Source: Rotaria socialis | Taxonomy: Eukaryota; Rotifera; Eurotatoria; Philodinida; Philodinidae | Direction of reading: 5' to 3' | Assembly (NCBI GenBank): GCA_905331475.1 | Contig: CAJNYU010003825.1 | Span: forward strand, 45,906-109,905 | DNA length: 64,000 bases | Shown here: piece by piece, positions 1 through 12,630 of the stretch | How positions within the stretch are numbered: position 1 is the first letter of the stretch | Layout of the letters: every line of letters starts with the position of its first letter | Position numbers and translations under genes: made by a program | The notes under the pieces: generated by a model | Told to the model about the DNA's origin: nothing | Seen by the model: only the letters and a program-made list of their open reading frames with translations | Databases searched by the model: none

Positions 1-1819
1 GATTATCGTTAACATCATCATAAATAAAACTATTATCTATCGTTGTTGAATGGAAATTATCATTTGTAGATGATATTGTTTGAGATGGTGGATCTAAAGA
101 AGAATTTACTTGACTTTCATTGGAATATGTTTCCTCATTGGCTGGTTTTACAAGTAAAAGACGACCAAGACAATAATGTGGTGCATTACTCACTAAAAAT
201 ATCAATGAATTATAATCATTTAAAAAAAATTTTCCGAATTATTGGATCGTTGCTCATCACTACTAAACAAATTCAATACGACCAATTATGTAAAAATAAA
301 AGAACGTTTAAGTTAGATTCGCTATAAAAAAAAGACATTTATATTTAACCATTCGATTTAGTGGTGATCTTTTTAGAATGTTTTCTGTAGATTTTCTAGT
401 TCGATTTTATTAGTTTCAAATTTGGTTTCCTAGTTCTAATAAACTTTACAATTCTAACAATAGACGTCATAGTTGCGTATATGATGTCAATTTTACTGTA
501 TGAGATCTTTTCTATATCTCATGATTTCTTGCGAACTGTTGAGCAACATGTGGCATTGAAAGAAAGGGAAATTCTTTTAGTATTCGGTCGAATTTATCTA
601 ACTTGCTGATTCTATGACTATTGCTTTGTCGGCATGAATCAGAATGAATGTAAAACAATATGGTGCAAAATGTATGCAAAATTTTTCTAGATAATGAGCA
701 CTAAAAAGAGTCCGGATGATAACTACAATTCGACTGTTCCAAAAAGTGCCCGGAAAAAGCCATCACAGCAGTTCCGATTACTAAAAGTGAATTAAAAATT
801 GGTTCCTGTTCAGTTCCGGAAAATATCATATGGTACTAGACCCTCATAAATCATTAGATGGATAGAAAATGTTGCCTATAATGTTTTAGTAATTTTCATT
901 AATGGGTAATTGAGATTCAAGACGTTCCAGGCTGGAGTACTTAAGAAGAATAGAAATATATTTATGTAAGTAATAGAATCTGTAATATCAACAATGAAAG
1001 GTCGAAACTGTCGCACTACAGTATTGAAAGAACGAAGAAGACCTCTAAGGCTTGATTCATACATATATTTAAGCAAAGCCTAATGTAAACTATAACTTTT
1101 ATAAACATTCTATTTTGTTTAGTCTTGAAAAGATTATTATCACTGATCAATATACTGTTACTAATAACTAGCTATTATATGATATCATCGTACATTGATA
1201 TCAGCTCGAAAATAAAGAATTGTTATTTTAGAGACCTATACGAATTCATAGGTTTTTCTATATCTAAAATTTCGTAGAACACTAATAAAATTTTCACTCT
1301 AAAAATGATCTACTTTTGCAGAAACTATTATATCATTGAAGACTAAAGACTAAATACTCAATCGTATTATATATAAATTATAATACAGAACTGCTGGACT
1401 GTTTATGAAGTTGTGCAAAGTAATTTCTAAGGTTTGAAGACACACTAGGTGTACTGTACAACAGATGAATTATATCCCATTGACTGACGCCTGTGAAATT
1501 TCACGACCATCTATTTGCAGAATTCTGAAAATAATCTCTGATATTTAAATAAGCTCCGACTTTTTTCCTGGATTATACTTGTAATGCTACAAAACTATGT
1601 TGCATATTAAATGCAAATGTTGTTCTTACCTATGTTATCGTGACCAGCGATGCTGGCAAATGTAATAAAAGCGAAACCACGAGAGTTTCCCAATTTATCA
1701 CGCTTTAAGGAACATTTAGTTATTGGACCAAATGAAGAACACCATTCTGACAAAGCGTCATCGTCTATTTCATATGGAATGTTTTTAATAAATACTTGTC
1801 GACACATATCATCGTTCAT
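1..1819 (-). CDS. RRM-domain RNA-binding protein (hnRNP-like), 5' part
   Basis: Exons read at 1630-1819 and 1-192 (minus), the gene running off the left edge. The first exon starts at the ATG of 1819 (an in-frame TAA lies just upstream) and encodes an RRM with an RNP2-like strand (VFIKNI) and a clear RNP1 octamer (RGFAFITF). The second exon supplies the end of the same RRM (NAPHYCLGRLLLVKPAN), followed by an Asn/Ser-rich tail. The splice (GATAACATAG/GTAAGA to TTTTTAG/TGAGTAATGC) joins them in frame, and the spacing between RNP1 and the last strand then matches hnRNP A/B-type RRMs. The connecting intron of about 1.4 kb is large for this locus. Function inferred: single-stranded RNA binding. 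A second RRM may lie outside the window. Confidence 0.65.
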
Positions 1820-1975
1820 GATTTATTTTCTTCTAAGAGTCTGAAACAGAATCATCACATATATATATTCATATACATTATAACGCATATTATTTATCTA
1901 TTAGTTCAGTACTATTCACTGAAAATAAAACAAGAAATTCATATTCGTTGCAGAGAGAAATTCAGCAAAAAAATG

Positions 1976-4161
1976 TCAATTTTGAGTGTTATTATGTAAG
2001 GCAGGTTCTGGTGGCCATTTCGATGATGAAGGACTCATAAGACACGGAGATGAAGGTGAGAATGGCTGTTTAGAATTTAATACTTTTGACTTTTGTGCAT
2101 ATTCAGCTTCAAGTTGAATTGTTTTATCTTTTTCTTCGGAAAGAATCTGTTCATAATAAGATGTAATTTCAAAATTTTCTAACTCAGCTGCTAAATATTG
2201 TTCATTAAGTGATTCATTTTCAAGTTTTTTTGATTCGTATTCAGCTGATAATTTAGCATATTCTAAAAAAATTAAAATAATAACCAAGTATTTTAAAAAT
2301 TAAATTCATTTTCAAGTAGATATTTCAAAAATAAGATAAATTTATAATATGTCAGTAGAATACCAAAGGGGTATTCGAGTATTTAATTCTTAATATGAAA
2401 TTATGTTGAAGTTTATTGTTTTTCGCATGCAACCGCATTTATATTGGTTTAATAAAAAAATATACATAGATATAGAAAGAATTTGTTCGTTTAAATAATT
2501 TCAATATAATAAACCTTTGTGAACTTATTTTTAGTTCATTTATACTTTGATTGTTTCCTCTTGCTAAGGTGTAAACGTAACGAAATTAAAATATTTTTTT
2601 AGCAACCAAAGCACTTACCGAACAAGTCTCTTTGGGATTCTCTGGCAGGCTTGAGCCATTTTTCAGAAATAATGCATCGCCAGAGAAAATAGGTGTTTTG
2701 TTTACTTTTATGCATTAATTTAATAGGATTATTATTTTAATTATTTATTAAGCTGGTGAATACATCTTTGGTCTTTATTTCCATGGATGTTAGTTCCCGA
2801 GGAAAAGGAGTTGTAAATTCTTTACTAGTAGCTTTTAGCTACTTTTTATTTCGAATACATACATACATGTGAATGCCATACAATGACTTTCTCAAGAAAT
2901 ATTCTGATCTTACTGATTTCGTGTACTTTAATCATATTGACACTTGATCCATATTAGATCATTTCTCAATAATATCATCAAGTAGGAAATGAATTAAACA
3001 AAGTTCCATTACATATTCACTATGTAGACATACAGGAATTAGTGTCTCAAAGCGATACTCAGTGCACGGAAGGCATGATTTATGAAATGACTATTTTTTT
3101 AATAAAAAGTAAACTATTTACCTTGTTCTCGATCTTTTTGTAACAGATTCGTTTGCTCAGTATTAGCATCCAGTTGTTTTAATTGTTCTGAAAATTGAGC
3201 TTCAAGTTGTTGTCGCTTAGTAGCAAACTCTTCACTCATTTTTTTCAAAACATTTTGAAGGCGATACACTTCATTTTCTAGATCAATTTCATTAATCAGT
3301 TCTTTTGCTCCTGAATTACTCCTGCTGAAACCATTTCGAACCTTTGTATAATCATAATTATCATCAACAATTGCATCCTTGATTATTACATGTGATTGTT
3401 GTTTATTTGATTCATATTTTTTATTCATTATGTCAAAATTTGATGGTATAGATTTCATAACATCAAGTAGATGATCATAATAATAATGTGGCTTATCGAG
3501 AATGATACGGTCTACTTGATCTAAAAAGAAATATAATTTCTAATAAAATCGCAGTTTTTGTTTTCAATATTGTTTCACCTTTATCTGCAAATTCAACGAG
3601 AATATAACGGAAATTTTTCTCTTGACAATATTTACAAGCATACAGTCTTCCATATGAAGAAAAATAGTCGCGAAGTTCAGATAGAAATTCTTTTTCATCA
3701 CAAATTGTATCACCAAAATCGATTACAACCATTAGATCACGTGTAGTTTCGAAACGTTCACGTGGATGTTCATCATCAACAGGCAATGCGCGTTTGACAT
3801 ATCTAAAGAAATCAATAGCGATTATATTTGCATATGTATATTTATGTAAAGAAATTTAGTCTCATTTTACAAATGATGCCCATCGAGATGATGTGGTCTG
3901 GCTTTCATACAATCATCAACCATGGATAGGTGCTTGTATTCTATGAAAACGAAACCACCGGTTGGTGAAGTAAAATTATATTGTACGATGCTACCAAATT
4001 GTTCAAAATAACGTCTATAGAAAAATAAAATGCTATATTTCTTTGATTCCAATGTAAACTTACAATAAAGTGGCAGGTTCGGTATTACAACTGACATTGC
4101 CAATACAAATTTCGGTGAATTTCGGATTGTAACGTTCTCGATTCGACGATGTGGATGACAT
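1976..4161 (-). CDS. Two-RRM protein with C-terminal coiled coil
   Basis: Five exons (4161-4064, 4014-3871, 3802-3579, 3520-3122, 2262-1976) give about 383 aa. RRM1 (residues about 15-90) has ICIGNV (RNP2-like) and GGFVFIEY (RNP1-like) and ends in ARPHHLDGHH and VKRALP, as in hnRNP A/B proteins. A more divergent second RRM follows (LMVVIDF to YILVEFAD). From about residue 190 on, the sequence is Glu/Lys/Gln-rich with heptad character, so a coiled coil is likely; the C-terminus is Ser/Pro-rich. Introns are short except the last (about 860 bp, 2263-3121), in which no further exon was supported. It lies 157 bp upstream of the neighbouring RRM gene on the same strand. The RRM plus coiled-coil layout suggests an RNA-binding scaffold; no specific orthologue is claimed. 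Confidence 0.7.
2263..3121 (-). other. Long intron of the two-RRM gene
   Basis: Non-coding stretch between the last two exons of the two-RRM coiled-coil gene. Donor CAAG/GTAAATAG and acceptor TTTTTTAG/AATATG frame it and keep the coiled-coil frame open. No convincing exon, RNA gene or repeat was seen inside. Confidence 0.55.
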
Positions 4162-6832
4162 AATTGTTTAAAAATATTCCTAAAGATTCAAGATTTAATA
4201 TTGTTTTGCCTTATTGAAATTTAGATAATTTTAATAATAACGAAATAAATAAATTGAAGGATTTTAGTTAAGCAATGTTTTGCTGTAACAGAAAAAGAAA
4301 AAACCCAATGCCTGTAAATACTCGAGAATGGTTATCGACACCGACAAATCGTACAATAGGAGCGGCAGCACATGTAGATAGTAGTAAAAAAAAGTCAATC
4401 TAAATGAATCTATCTAATCAACGAGAATGAAATATTTAAAAAAGAAAAACGTATAGTATTTTATTGCCTAATGTCTATATGAAACGATTGAATCTGATTG
4501 CAATAGATTTGATGAAAATGACGATGCTCCGTATCTCGTTAGGTACGGGCACGTCATAGCATAGTGAATGCTTACTGACAGAAAATTGGTAGTTATTTAT
4601 CAGGAAAAATATGGTATGTTCTGTTATCAGATTAAGTAACTCAAAAACAGTGCTAGGCCTTGTCTACACTAGAGAAGTTTGTGCTGAATTAAGAAACATC
4701 GTTGGTTGGTTGAAAAGCTAGTTCAGATTTAATGCATTTTAGAAAAGTGAATTCAAGTTAATGCACCAATCGATAAAGAACTTGATGGACTAATTAGAAT
4801 CTCGGGCAGACCTCAATGGGATCGCTGTATATTATCGATAAATAGATATTTTATAAAGAACAGGAGATGAAGTATAAAAATTAAGAACCCTAGAATATTG
4901 AACGAAACTATAGTTGAAAGAAATAAGTTAGAAAAGTAGATATTTTGGTAACAAATTTCGTCATTTGTCGTTAATCATCAAAAAGAGACAGAAGCGACTT
5001 TTTCTTTATTGAACATGTGCTAAGTTTACACATTCAGACTACATTATAGCGGTTACTTCTCGATTCTGATTGATGCATTAAACTTATAAGTGTAGACGCA
5101 CGTAGATTGAATTCGAATTAATGTCGCATTATCTTTCTAGTGTAGACAAGGTCTTTTAGATTGTTACAAGCTCTAAATTGAATCGGTGTATAAATGCGTA
5201 TTCTAGTGCGTAATAAAAGCTTAAATGAAGTGTGAACTATTTTTCAAATCAAAATCGTTATTAAGAAATTGATACGGAAATAATATCAATGAGACAGCTA
5301 ACATGTAGAGTTACTATGGGTATTTTCGTATTAATTAATTTGATGAATTAGAGAAAGTACTTATTGCATCATTTTTATCCATCAACTGAAGTCGATCTCA
5401 AATATTTTATTCATAACGACATAGCAAACTAAATCTATCAGGATACAAATAATATCGATTACTCTGAATCATAATGTTTCGTCTCAGGTTTCCAAGTAAT
5501 ATGGTAGTGAGCTTACAGCCAGTTGACTTAGAATCATTTACAAAAGAGAACAGATAAATGGCATATCAGTTTAGTTATACATCCTTCTTTATTATACTGT
5601 AACAGAATTGTTTTGCTCATAAAAATCATAGTTCCGACGCTTCTGTTGAATGCGATAGCAAAATATTGGTTGGCAGAAGAACTAACATTGATTTTAAGCA
5701 AATAAATTTGATGTAATAAATTCATTCAGTTCGTTCGATAATTTAACATGAACCATTGAAAATTTACTATTTTACTCTTATTGTATAATGGTCAAATGCA
5801 ACTCATTTATTCAGCCATTCCAACTTAGATGAAATAAAGAATGTATTGTCCTTTTAAGAGTTACCAGGTTGTGCTCCTTTTGATCATCATCGAGGCATGA
5901 TTATTTCCTGAAGCAATTAAAGGAGTTCTTTCATGTGCTGCTGTATCGAATAATAATAATATATTGTTATTTATCTCAGTAGTATTCTTAAACGAAAGCA
6001 AAGAGAGATCCCATAGGATATATTATTCGTCAGCATCCTAGACATTTTCTTTAGGTCTCTTTTTCACATTTATGGCACACTGGACAATTTCGCAACTTTC
6101 AATGTTGAACATAAAACTGGTTTACTGTGCGAAAAACTCCAGTTTGAAACGGTTTCTATCAAATATTGAACAAGTAGATCGTACGCCGTTTTCAATAGAG
6201 ATATTAGAACATCCTAAAACTATTCAATTTCAAGAATAAAACCATACCACGAAGAAAACTAAGATTTTCGGTCATTTAAACGTTCAATACAGTTTTTCCA
6301 ACAAATTCGTGACAGCGAAGATTTTCTGTAGAGTCACATACAAGCACGATAATTGCGTGTGCATTCTATTATTAGTCATACTTTTAATTTTTATAAAAAT
6401 CAACTTGAATCAAAACAGTCTACTCTGGTACAATTGCTGTTATTCATAAATGAGAAAACTTATTTCAGAAATACAAGACTTTGAGTATCTATTCAATGTT
6501 GATGATGAAATAGTTTAGACTTCAGCAAAATATTTTCCTGCAACGAGTTAAATACTTGAGATGCTTCAATAGAAACATACAATAAATAAACCATCGATTT
6601 CATTCATTTTATCTATCATAACATAATTTCCTATTATATGATGTTGTTCCGGTAGATACACCATTCTTTTTTATTCATGCAAAAAAAGAACACGAACCTA
6701 TGAATTCATGAAAAACTCATAAAAATACGGTCTTATCACTTCTAATAAGTAAAGACTTAAATATTCTTAATGGTCTAGTTTAATTCTTTTGTTTACAAGA
6801 ACAANATATACATAAGCAAAAATATACTATTA
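4162..6832. other. Intergenic, gene-free apart from a MITE
   Basis: About 2.7 kb of AT-rich DNA between the two-RRM gene and the coiled-coil gene. The one structured element is the inverted-repeat element at 4658-5151. A single undetermined base (N) is at 6805. No open frame with credible splice signals was found. Confidence 0.5.
4658..5151. mobile_element. MITE-like element with 16-bp terminal inverted repeats
   Basis: The ends are perfect inverted repeats: CCTTGTCTACACTAGA at 4658-4673 and its reverse complement at 5136-5151. Further in, the two halves keep partial inverted similarity (for example GAATTCAAGTTAATGCA near 4750 and the complement of TGCATTAAACTTATAAG near 5075). There is no coding capacity and the size is about 494 bp, so this is a non-autonomous DNA transposon remnant. 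The flanking target duplication is not clear, suggesting an old insertion. The superfamily is undecided; a hAT relative is possible. Confidence 0.6.
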
Positions 6833-7721
6833 CTAATGTTTATAAAGGCTAGCTATATTATCACGTTGTGCTTGTTTAAGTAGATCAATTTTTTGAAGAA
6901 AAAAGTTGGTTTGATTTTCATACATTGTTGCAAAATCTGTTTTCAATTTATTAAACGATTGTAAAAGACGTTGTTGAACGATTTGTGGATCTTCCGTTTG
7001 TTGTTGTTTTAATTGTTCATTCAGTTTTTGAATTTCATTATTGCGTTCCATTAATGAGTTTTTTAGTTCAGTATTTTCTGCAATAGCTTCTTCGATCAGT
7101 TTTACCACTTCGCCATTCACTGCTTCTAAAAACAAAGGCAACATAATAAAAAGATTCAATTTTGAAAAAAAATTTTTTTTTGTTTTTCCGCATACGTTTT
7201 GTTGTTGTTGATGGCGATGACGTTTGCACTAGCGATTCGTTAATTTTATCTGCTAAAGTTTGATTATCAGTTTTAAGTTGTTTTATTTCATTATCAAGTT
7301 TTTCTTTTTCATTAGTTAACATTCGAACAATTTTTTCCAGTTTTTCAATGTGCTGTTTTTTTCCATTATGTAGTTCTTTTATTTGTTTCGATTCTTCAGC
7401 ACAACAATTATATTTTGCTTGCAAAACCTAAAATAAACTTCATTTTGTTCCTATCAGAGATTTGTCATGTTTAAGAATTACTGTATTGTGTTGCTCCAAT
7501 TCAACTTGTTTATGTGTACTACGTTCAAGTTGTTCGGTTAATGTACGATTTATTTCTTGAAGTTGTTCAACTCGTCTTCTATCGATTTGCATTTGGATTT
7601 CATATTCAGCTTTTTGTTTTTCTAATTCTGAAGTATGTTGCTGTTCTAGTTCTTTTTCACGTAATTTAAGGATATCTGCAAAATGTAGAAGTTCGTCTAA
7701 TGACTTATTGAATCCATCCAT
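6833..7721 (-). CDS. Small coiled-coil protein
   Basis: Three exons (7721-7482, 7427-7196, 7125-6833) give about 254 aa. Both introns are short (54 and 70 bp) and phase-consistent. Almost the entire chain is rich in Glu, Gln, Lys and Leu with heptad spacing (LKLREKELEQQ, EKLDNEIKQL, EIQKLNEQLKQQQ), so a long dimeric coiled coil is expected. No other domain or targeting signal was seen. The ATG at 7721 is chosen because no in-frame acceptor or coding sequence was found upstream. The family is not recognised; a cytoskeletal or centrosomal scaffold is a guess only. Confidence 0.6.
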
Positions 7722-8837
7722 TGTTGAAGTGATAAATACTGATTCAATATACTAATCTAGAAAATTAATTTAAAAAGTAAAATTCTAAATTAGCAATATC
7801 TAATTTCAATTAATTTATTTAAAACTAGCACGTCTTTATTTTTGGCATTCACAAGAGAAATGCTAGGAAAGTACAGTTAAGTTAGGATCATTGAATTTTA
7901 ACCACAAACACGACTACTGAATAGACAAAACTGTCCTCTTGAGGGATTATTATGGTTTCACCTTATTCGCTTTGTATTTACCGATGAAAATCAAGAATAG
8001 AGTAATTCATTATGCTAAGTTCAATGTCAGTGTTTCTGTTTCGTTGCACAATAATCTTAAATCATAGTGCTGGGCATTTAAAAAATAAATTCCGCATTGT
8101 CTGAACCGACAAGATTTACAAGACTTTGCAATAACGAGTCAAAATCCCTATTGGAATCAGCATGATGGATTCCTTCGGTTGTGATGTCTTCGGTATATTT
8201 ACTTTTGCAGATAACTATTCATTTTATAATTCTTGAAAATAATCTTATGAAATCTAAAACTGTTTCTTCTCCAGATTAGATTTCTTTATCTAAATTCTAA
8301 CTCTAGAAATGAAAATTGAACCCGTAAGATCGAATTCTATGACAAAAAAAGAACCTTGAACTATTGTTTCTACTGCGATTTATAACTAAACTCTTTTGTA
8401 CAGATATCTGATAAAATTTATTCGATAATCTATACTAATTTTTTTCCTCATATTTCCATTTAATAAATGATCAGTTAGACACGCGATAGGAGTCGCTTTT
8501 ATAAACTACAACAACTCATATTCAGATAATTGATTTAACACTATTAAAAATATTATTCGCATTTCTACTCGTTTCTCTTGTCGTGATTAATCGATATTGA
8601 TTTTACACATACATCTATAATGAATTATTTATTAAGAAGTGCTTCGACGAAAAAATAAAAACATATTGATGACAACATTATTTTATCTACAAAATGTATA
8701 GTGCAATTAACATATACATCATTTTTCTTTTCATGCTAACTCTCTTCTCACATACAAAAAAAAATTATAATACGCTTCAATACACAAAAATGACTCACAT
8801 ACACATTTATTTATAATTATATATATACAAATACATA
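7722..8837. other. Intergenic, nothing recognised
   Basis: About 1.1 kb of AT-rich sequence between the coiled-coil gene and the 3' end of the BRCT gene. No open frame, repeat or RNA gene stood out. Confidence 0.5.
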
Positions 8838-10966
8838 TTATTCTATCTGATACAGTAATTCATAACCTTTTATCGGTTGTACTTCATATAGTACAACTGA
8901 ATCAAGAAAAAATTCTGGTATAACATAGTAGATTTTATTTTTTACACCAATATACTTTTTAACGACCGCTTTATCGTCGTCATCACAGAGCACAACTATT
9001 GTGATATTCATATCTAATTGTTGTCGATTTTGATCTCTTAATATAGTCGCACCAGATAATTCCACAAGATTTTCAAGTTCTATTCGTGTAAACATTCCTT
9101 GTTGACAACCAATTGAACATTCAACAGCAATGGCATATGGGTAAGATTTAAATATGGGTTGACGCGTTAAACGTGAACGATTCATACCATTATGTTGTCC
9201 TGATAATGATGCATCGCCAGTGATTTCATAGGAATCTTCATTCAAAAGACATTGCTTATTAAGACATTCTTCAATCCATTGATAACCAATAACATATTGA
9301 TGATAGGCCACAGCAAAGAAAACTTTCTTTGTTAAACAACATATACGTTGTTCAACTTCACTTGCTATTAAATGTGTGGTTGTTTCATCAATTTGATTTG
9401 ATAGACGAGCACAAAACCGACTACAGAATAATTCCACTTGTGACTAAAGAAAAATAAATTTCGAAGAAGCTTTTTTTCTAAAAACGAAAGTCAAATCAAA
9501 TAATCTTACGATTTGTTGACGAGTTAGTGATGAGCAAACGAGTACTAGTGTACTCGATGGTTTCTGAGATTTTGTCGCATTGATATTTGAAGTCTATGAA
9601 CAGAGAAATAAAAGATAGATATCGATTGATAAAATTCATTTCAGATTTTACTGATGATTTTCTTTCAGTGATTTCTGAATATGAAATATCTATATCAGAG
9701 TTTTGATAATCGTTGTCAAAAGCCTAAAAAGAGTTTAACAGATATCAATAATGATACGAATAAAAACTCATTTTTGAATCGATTTCGAAATAATATTTGT
9801 TTCAAAATAAATTCAATTACAGCAAAACAAAATTCATCTGTCCATTTGACTTATGAGCAAAGTATTGCAACTGATAAATAACATTTTTATTGCGATCGTT
9901 TAGGTTACGCAAAAACAAAAGAATTAACTACAAATATGTTGCAAACAGATGAAGCACTTACTTAATTCTTACCATGATACTAAGATTCAAATAAATGCTC
10001 TAGAATTGTACACAAATCGGAGAATTAATTTTCGAATTCCAACTCGAAATTTTGCATCGACGCAGTTATTAATGAGTATAGCTTCTTATGAATGTGGAAA
10101 ACTCTTGTGTTTACAACTATTTTAAGACAGTTATAATAAGAGAATGCTGTTTCCATCAATCATGTAGAGTGATTTACGAAATTCTCTTATTTCAGAATAG
10201 AATTTGGTCAAAACTATTGGAGTTTCCACTCAAAACTAATTTTATCAAGGTGTGTCTCTATGATCATTTGGCAGAATTTCTCCCATCAGAATATTAACTG
10301 AGATTTTTGTCGATAATTTGTTAAAAAGTAAAACTAGCTAGATATTTTTCTCAACGATAAAATAATCCAAATAGTAGTTTACGAAGTTCATGACATTCTC
10401 TAACAAAGAATTACATTTCATGTCTGTTAGCTTTAAGAACTTTTTACAGAAAACTCATATAAAATGAAATAACTTTTCATTTTGTTGGGAACGATTTCTA
10501 CTTTCACTTAGATCTAATGATAAAAAGTAAAGATGTCATGTATCAATGTGCTTAATTTCTATTCATTTACCTTTGTTGAATCATTAATTGAGTCTAAAAA
10601 CAAAACAAAAAAGAAAATATGAATTTGAAAACAAAACAATAAAAAAAACTTCTCCCTACTAGTCGACTTAATCCGTCTTGGTCGAGTTGATATGGAGGTT
10701 CTTTTAGTAGAATTAGATTTTTTGTCTTTCGTCAATTTAATTTTTTCTGGTTTTTCTTCTTGCTTAAATTTTTTATTTTTATTTTTTGTTTTAGCCTCTT
10801 GTTGCTCACGATAATGTATAAGACAAACGCCTTGAGACTTCTGGTCGCGTTTAAAACATTTCTCTATTTGACATAATTGTTGCCAACGGGCACCATCCCA
10901 CATGACCCTTTTACCACCAGCTGTCGAACGTACATATCCTTTTGCATAATTACCTGGTGATGACAT
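8838..10966 (-). CDS. Tandem-BRCT protein, BRCA1/BARD1 type, with Cys-rich N-terminus
   Basis: Five exons (10966-10660, 10593-10571, 9723-9652, 9593-9510, 9443-8838) stay in frame and give about 363 aa. Residues about 150-363 form two BRCT repeats: STLVLVCSSLT opens the first, TTTHLIAS and the WIEECL helix follow, LLNEDSYEITGD closes it, and the second ends DSVVLYEVQPIKGYELL. The inter-repeat LNEDSYEITGD closely resembles BRCA1. BRCT pairs bind phosphopeptides in DNA-damage signalling. The N-terminus is unlike BRCA1: no RING is visible. Instead there is GGKRVMWDGARWQQLC followed by a C-x4-C-x10-C-x2-H pattern (possible zinc site) and a Lys/Ser-rich linker. Exon 2 is only 23 nt, and the intron after it is about 850 bp. 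An acceptor-like CTAG sits 2 nt before the ATG. The join between the N-terminal and BRCT exons is inferred from phase alone. Confidence 0.7.
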
Positions 10967-12630
10967 ATCTAGAAAAAAATAATAATAATTTCGTCAATAT
11001 TATAATCAATGTTTAATTTCTGTAAGAGTGATTTTAGAGTCACTGACAGCACATTCATACTGCACAGTTTAAAACGAGCACACTTCATGCGTGTCCGTCC
11101 ACTCAGTTAACAAGAGAACGCTACGTTCTTGTTAAATAAAATACTAGTCAGCATAAGAAATTTAATAGTATTATGCATTTGAACTAGTAAAATTTATTGT
11201 TTGAGTCAGTGATGTTTTGTTTGTTGTTTCACTAAAAGATAAAATAATAAGTAGAATAAGTTAAAGAGAATAACAAAATTTACAAGATCATTTTAGATAT
11301 TTTCTTATCCTTTTTTTTTTCATTAATTTATTCTGCTTGCAATTTAAAGAATGAAATAAATTCGTTACGGTTAAATTGACATTTACCAACGATAATTTCT
11401 GGTGCTGCTTTTATTGCGTAAAATACTGCTGAGATCTTATTAATCTAAAAATATAAATAAATTCTATTTAAGATTAATATGTTTTACATAAGCTGATAGC
11501 TTCAAGGTATAGTCAGGGTCAACAGCTCTTCATAGTAGTATTGGAAAACTAAAGAGGTTACTGTTGAGAATACAAATAATTAATTTTAACAGAATTCAAT
11601 TCGAATCATTACCAATGGCAAATAATCTTGATAATCCCAAAAGAATAGAAGAGATAGAACAATTGAAATATTTCTTTTCTCTGTTGAAACATTATCGGAT
11701 GACTTTTATATTTAATTAGAATAGAATTATTTATAGAATAATAAAGTTCCACGGATAAAAATTCTCTGATACTTGCTTACATTAACAAATTTTCTCGGCT
11801 TCTATCATGAAAGTCTTAGTAATCTGAGAAATGAAACAATTGAATAATAAATGATGTCATGCCTTTACTACACTATGTTTGTGCTCGTATATACATTGTA
11901 AGAGAACGGGTATTTTTCCATCACAAATGACTCAGACTGTCTTCATATCTGGATACCAGATAATATGTATATGAACATTGCATACGATTTGTAAATCTAT
12001 TACTCATGTTAATGTGAAATATAGCAGAATGGATAAAATTTGATGGTTGAATAATACAGTAAACAATCAATTTCTGGATCTATGAAATTATTAAAAAAAA
12101 CTGTTTTTGATTAAATTAAAAATTATAGAAAAAATGTCAATTAATAAATTTATCTGGAGAAATGCATTATATCAATTTTTTACAAAAAGAAACTAACGAA
12201 AAGAAATACGTACTTTTATAATCAGAAAAGCTAATCATGAAAGGAGAGAATGATAATTATAATTATCCGAGAAAGCCAGAAAAGATGCTTCATATGTGAA
12301 TAATTTCGTCATATAATAATTCTCTAATGTTGTTTTCATTTGACAAATAGCAGAAAATGATTAGAACGCAAAAAATGCATCTACTGTAATATTTATCATA
12401 TAAAAAACCATTTAGTATACATTCTCCTGTTTTCTGAAATAATTACATGTACAATTAATCCTTATTTAGAGTAGCTGTTTAATTAGCCAATATCAGACAT
12501 GACATGATTTTCTTAAAAAACAAAAATGATATTCAAGAGAAAATATAACCTATCTATTCGTAAACTTGTTTAGTGAAGCATACAAAGTTACTATTTAATT
12601 ATCCATAAATATAAGAAAAAGGAGAAATGA
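10967..12630. other. Intergenic, little content
   Basis: About 1.65 kb between the BRCT gene and the 3' end of the 10-exon gene. The only candidate feature is the orphan exon at 11328-11444. The remainder is AT-rich without a credible frame. Confidence 0.45.
11328..11444 (-). CDS. Orphan exon of unknown gene
   Basis: A 117-nt open stretch begins after a good acceptor (TATTTTTAG/ATTAAT), encodes 38 residues starting INKISAVFYAIKAAPEIIV, and ends at TAA. Codon use looks coding. Either it is the last exon of a small gene whose 5' part was not found in 11.45-12.6 kb, or it is a 5' exon of the BRCT gene. In the second case, an internal donor (GTTG/GTAAATG) would join it in frame to the acceptor just before the ATG at 10966. 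I cannot decide between these from sequence alone. Confidence 0.35.
   Translation of the reverse strand: MNKISAVFYAIKAAPEIIVGKCQFNRNEFISFFKLQAE

Noticed and set aside
9681..9881. 66-codon plus-strand frame opposite the BRCT gene
   Set aside because: It overlaps a minus-strand exon and introns that fit the BRCT gene; Lys/Asn-rich composition is what random AT-rich DNA gives.
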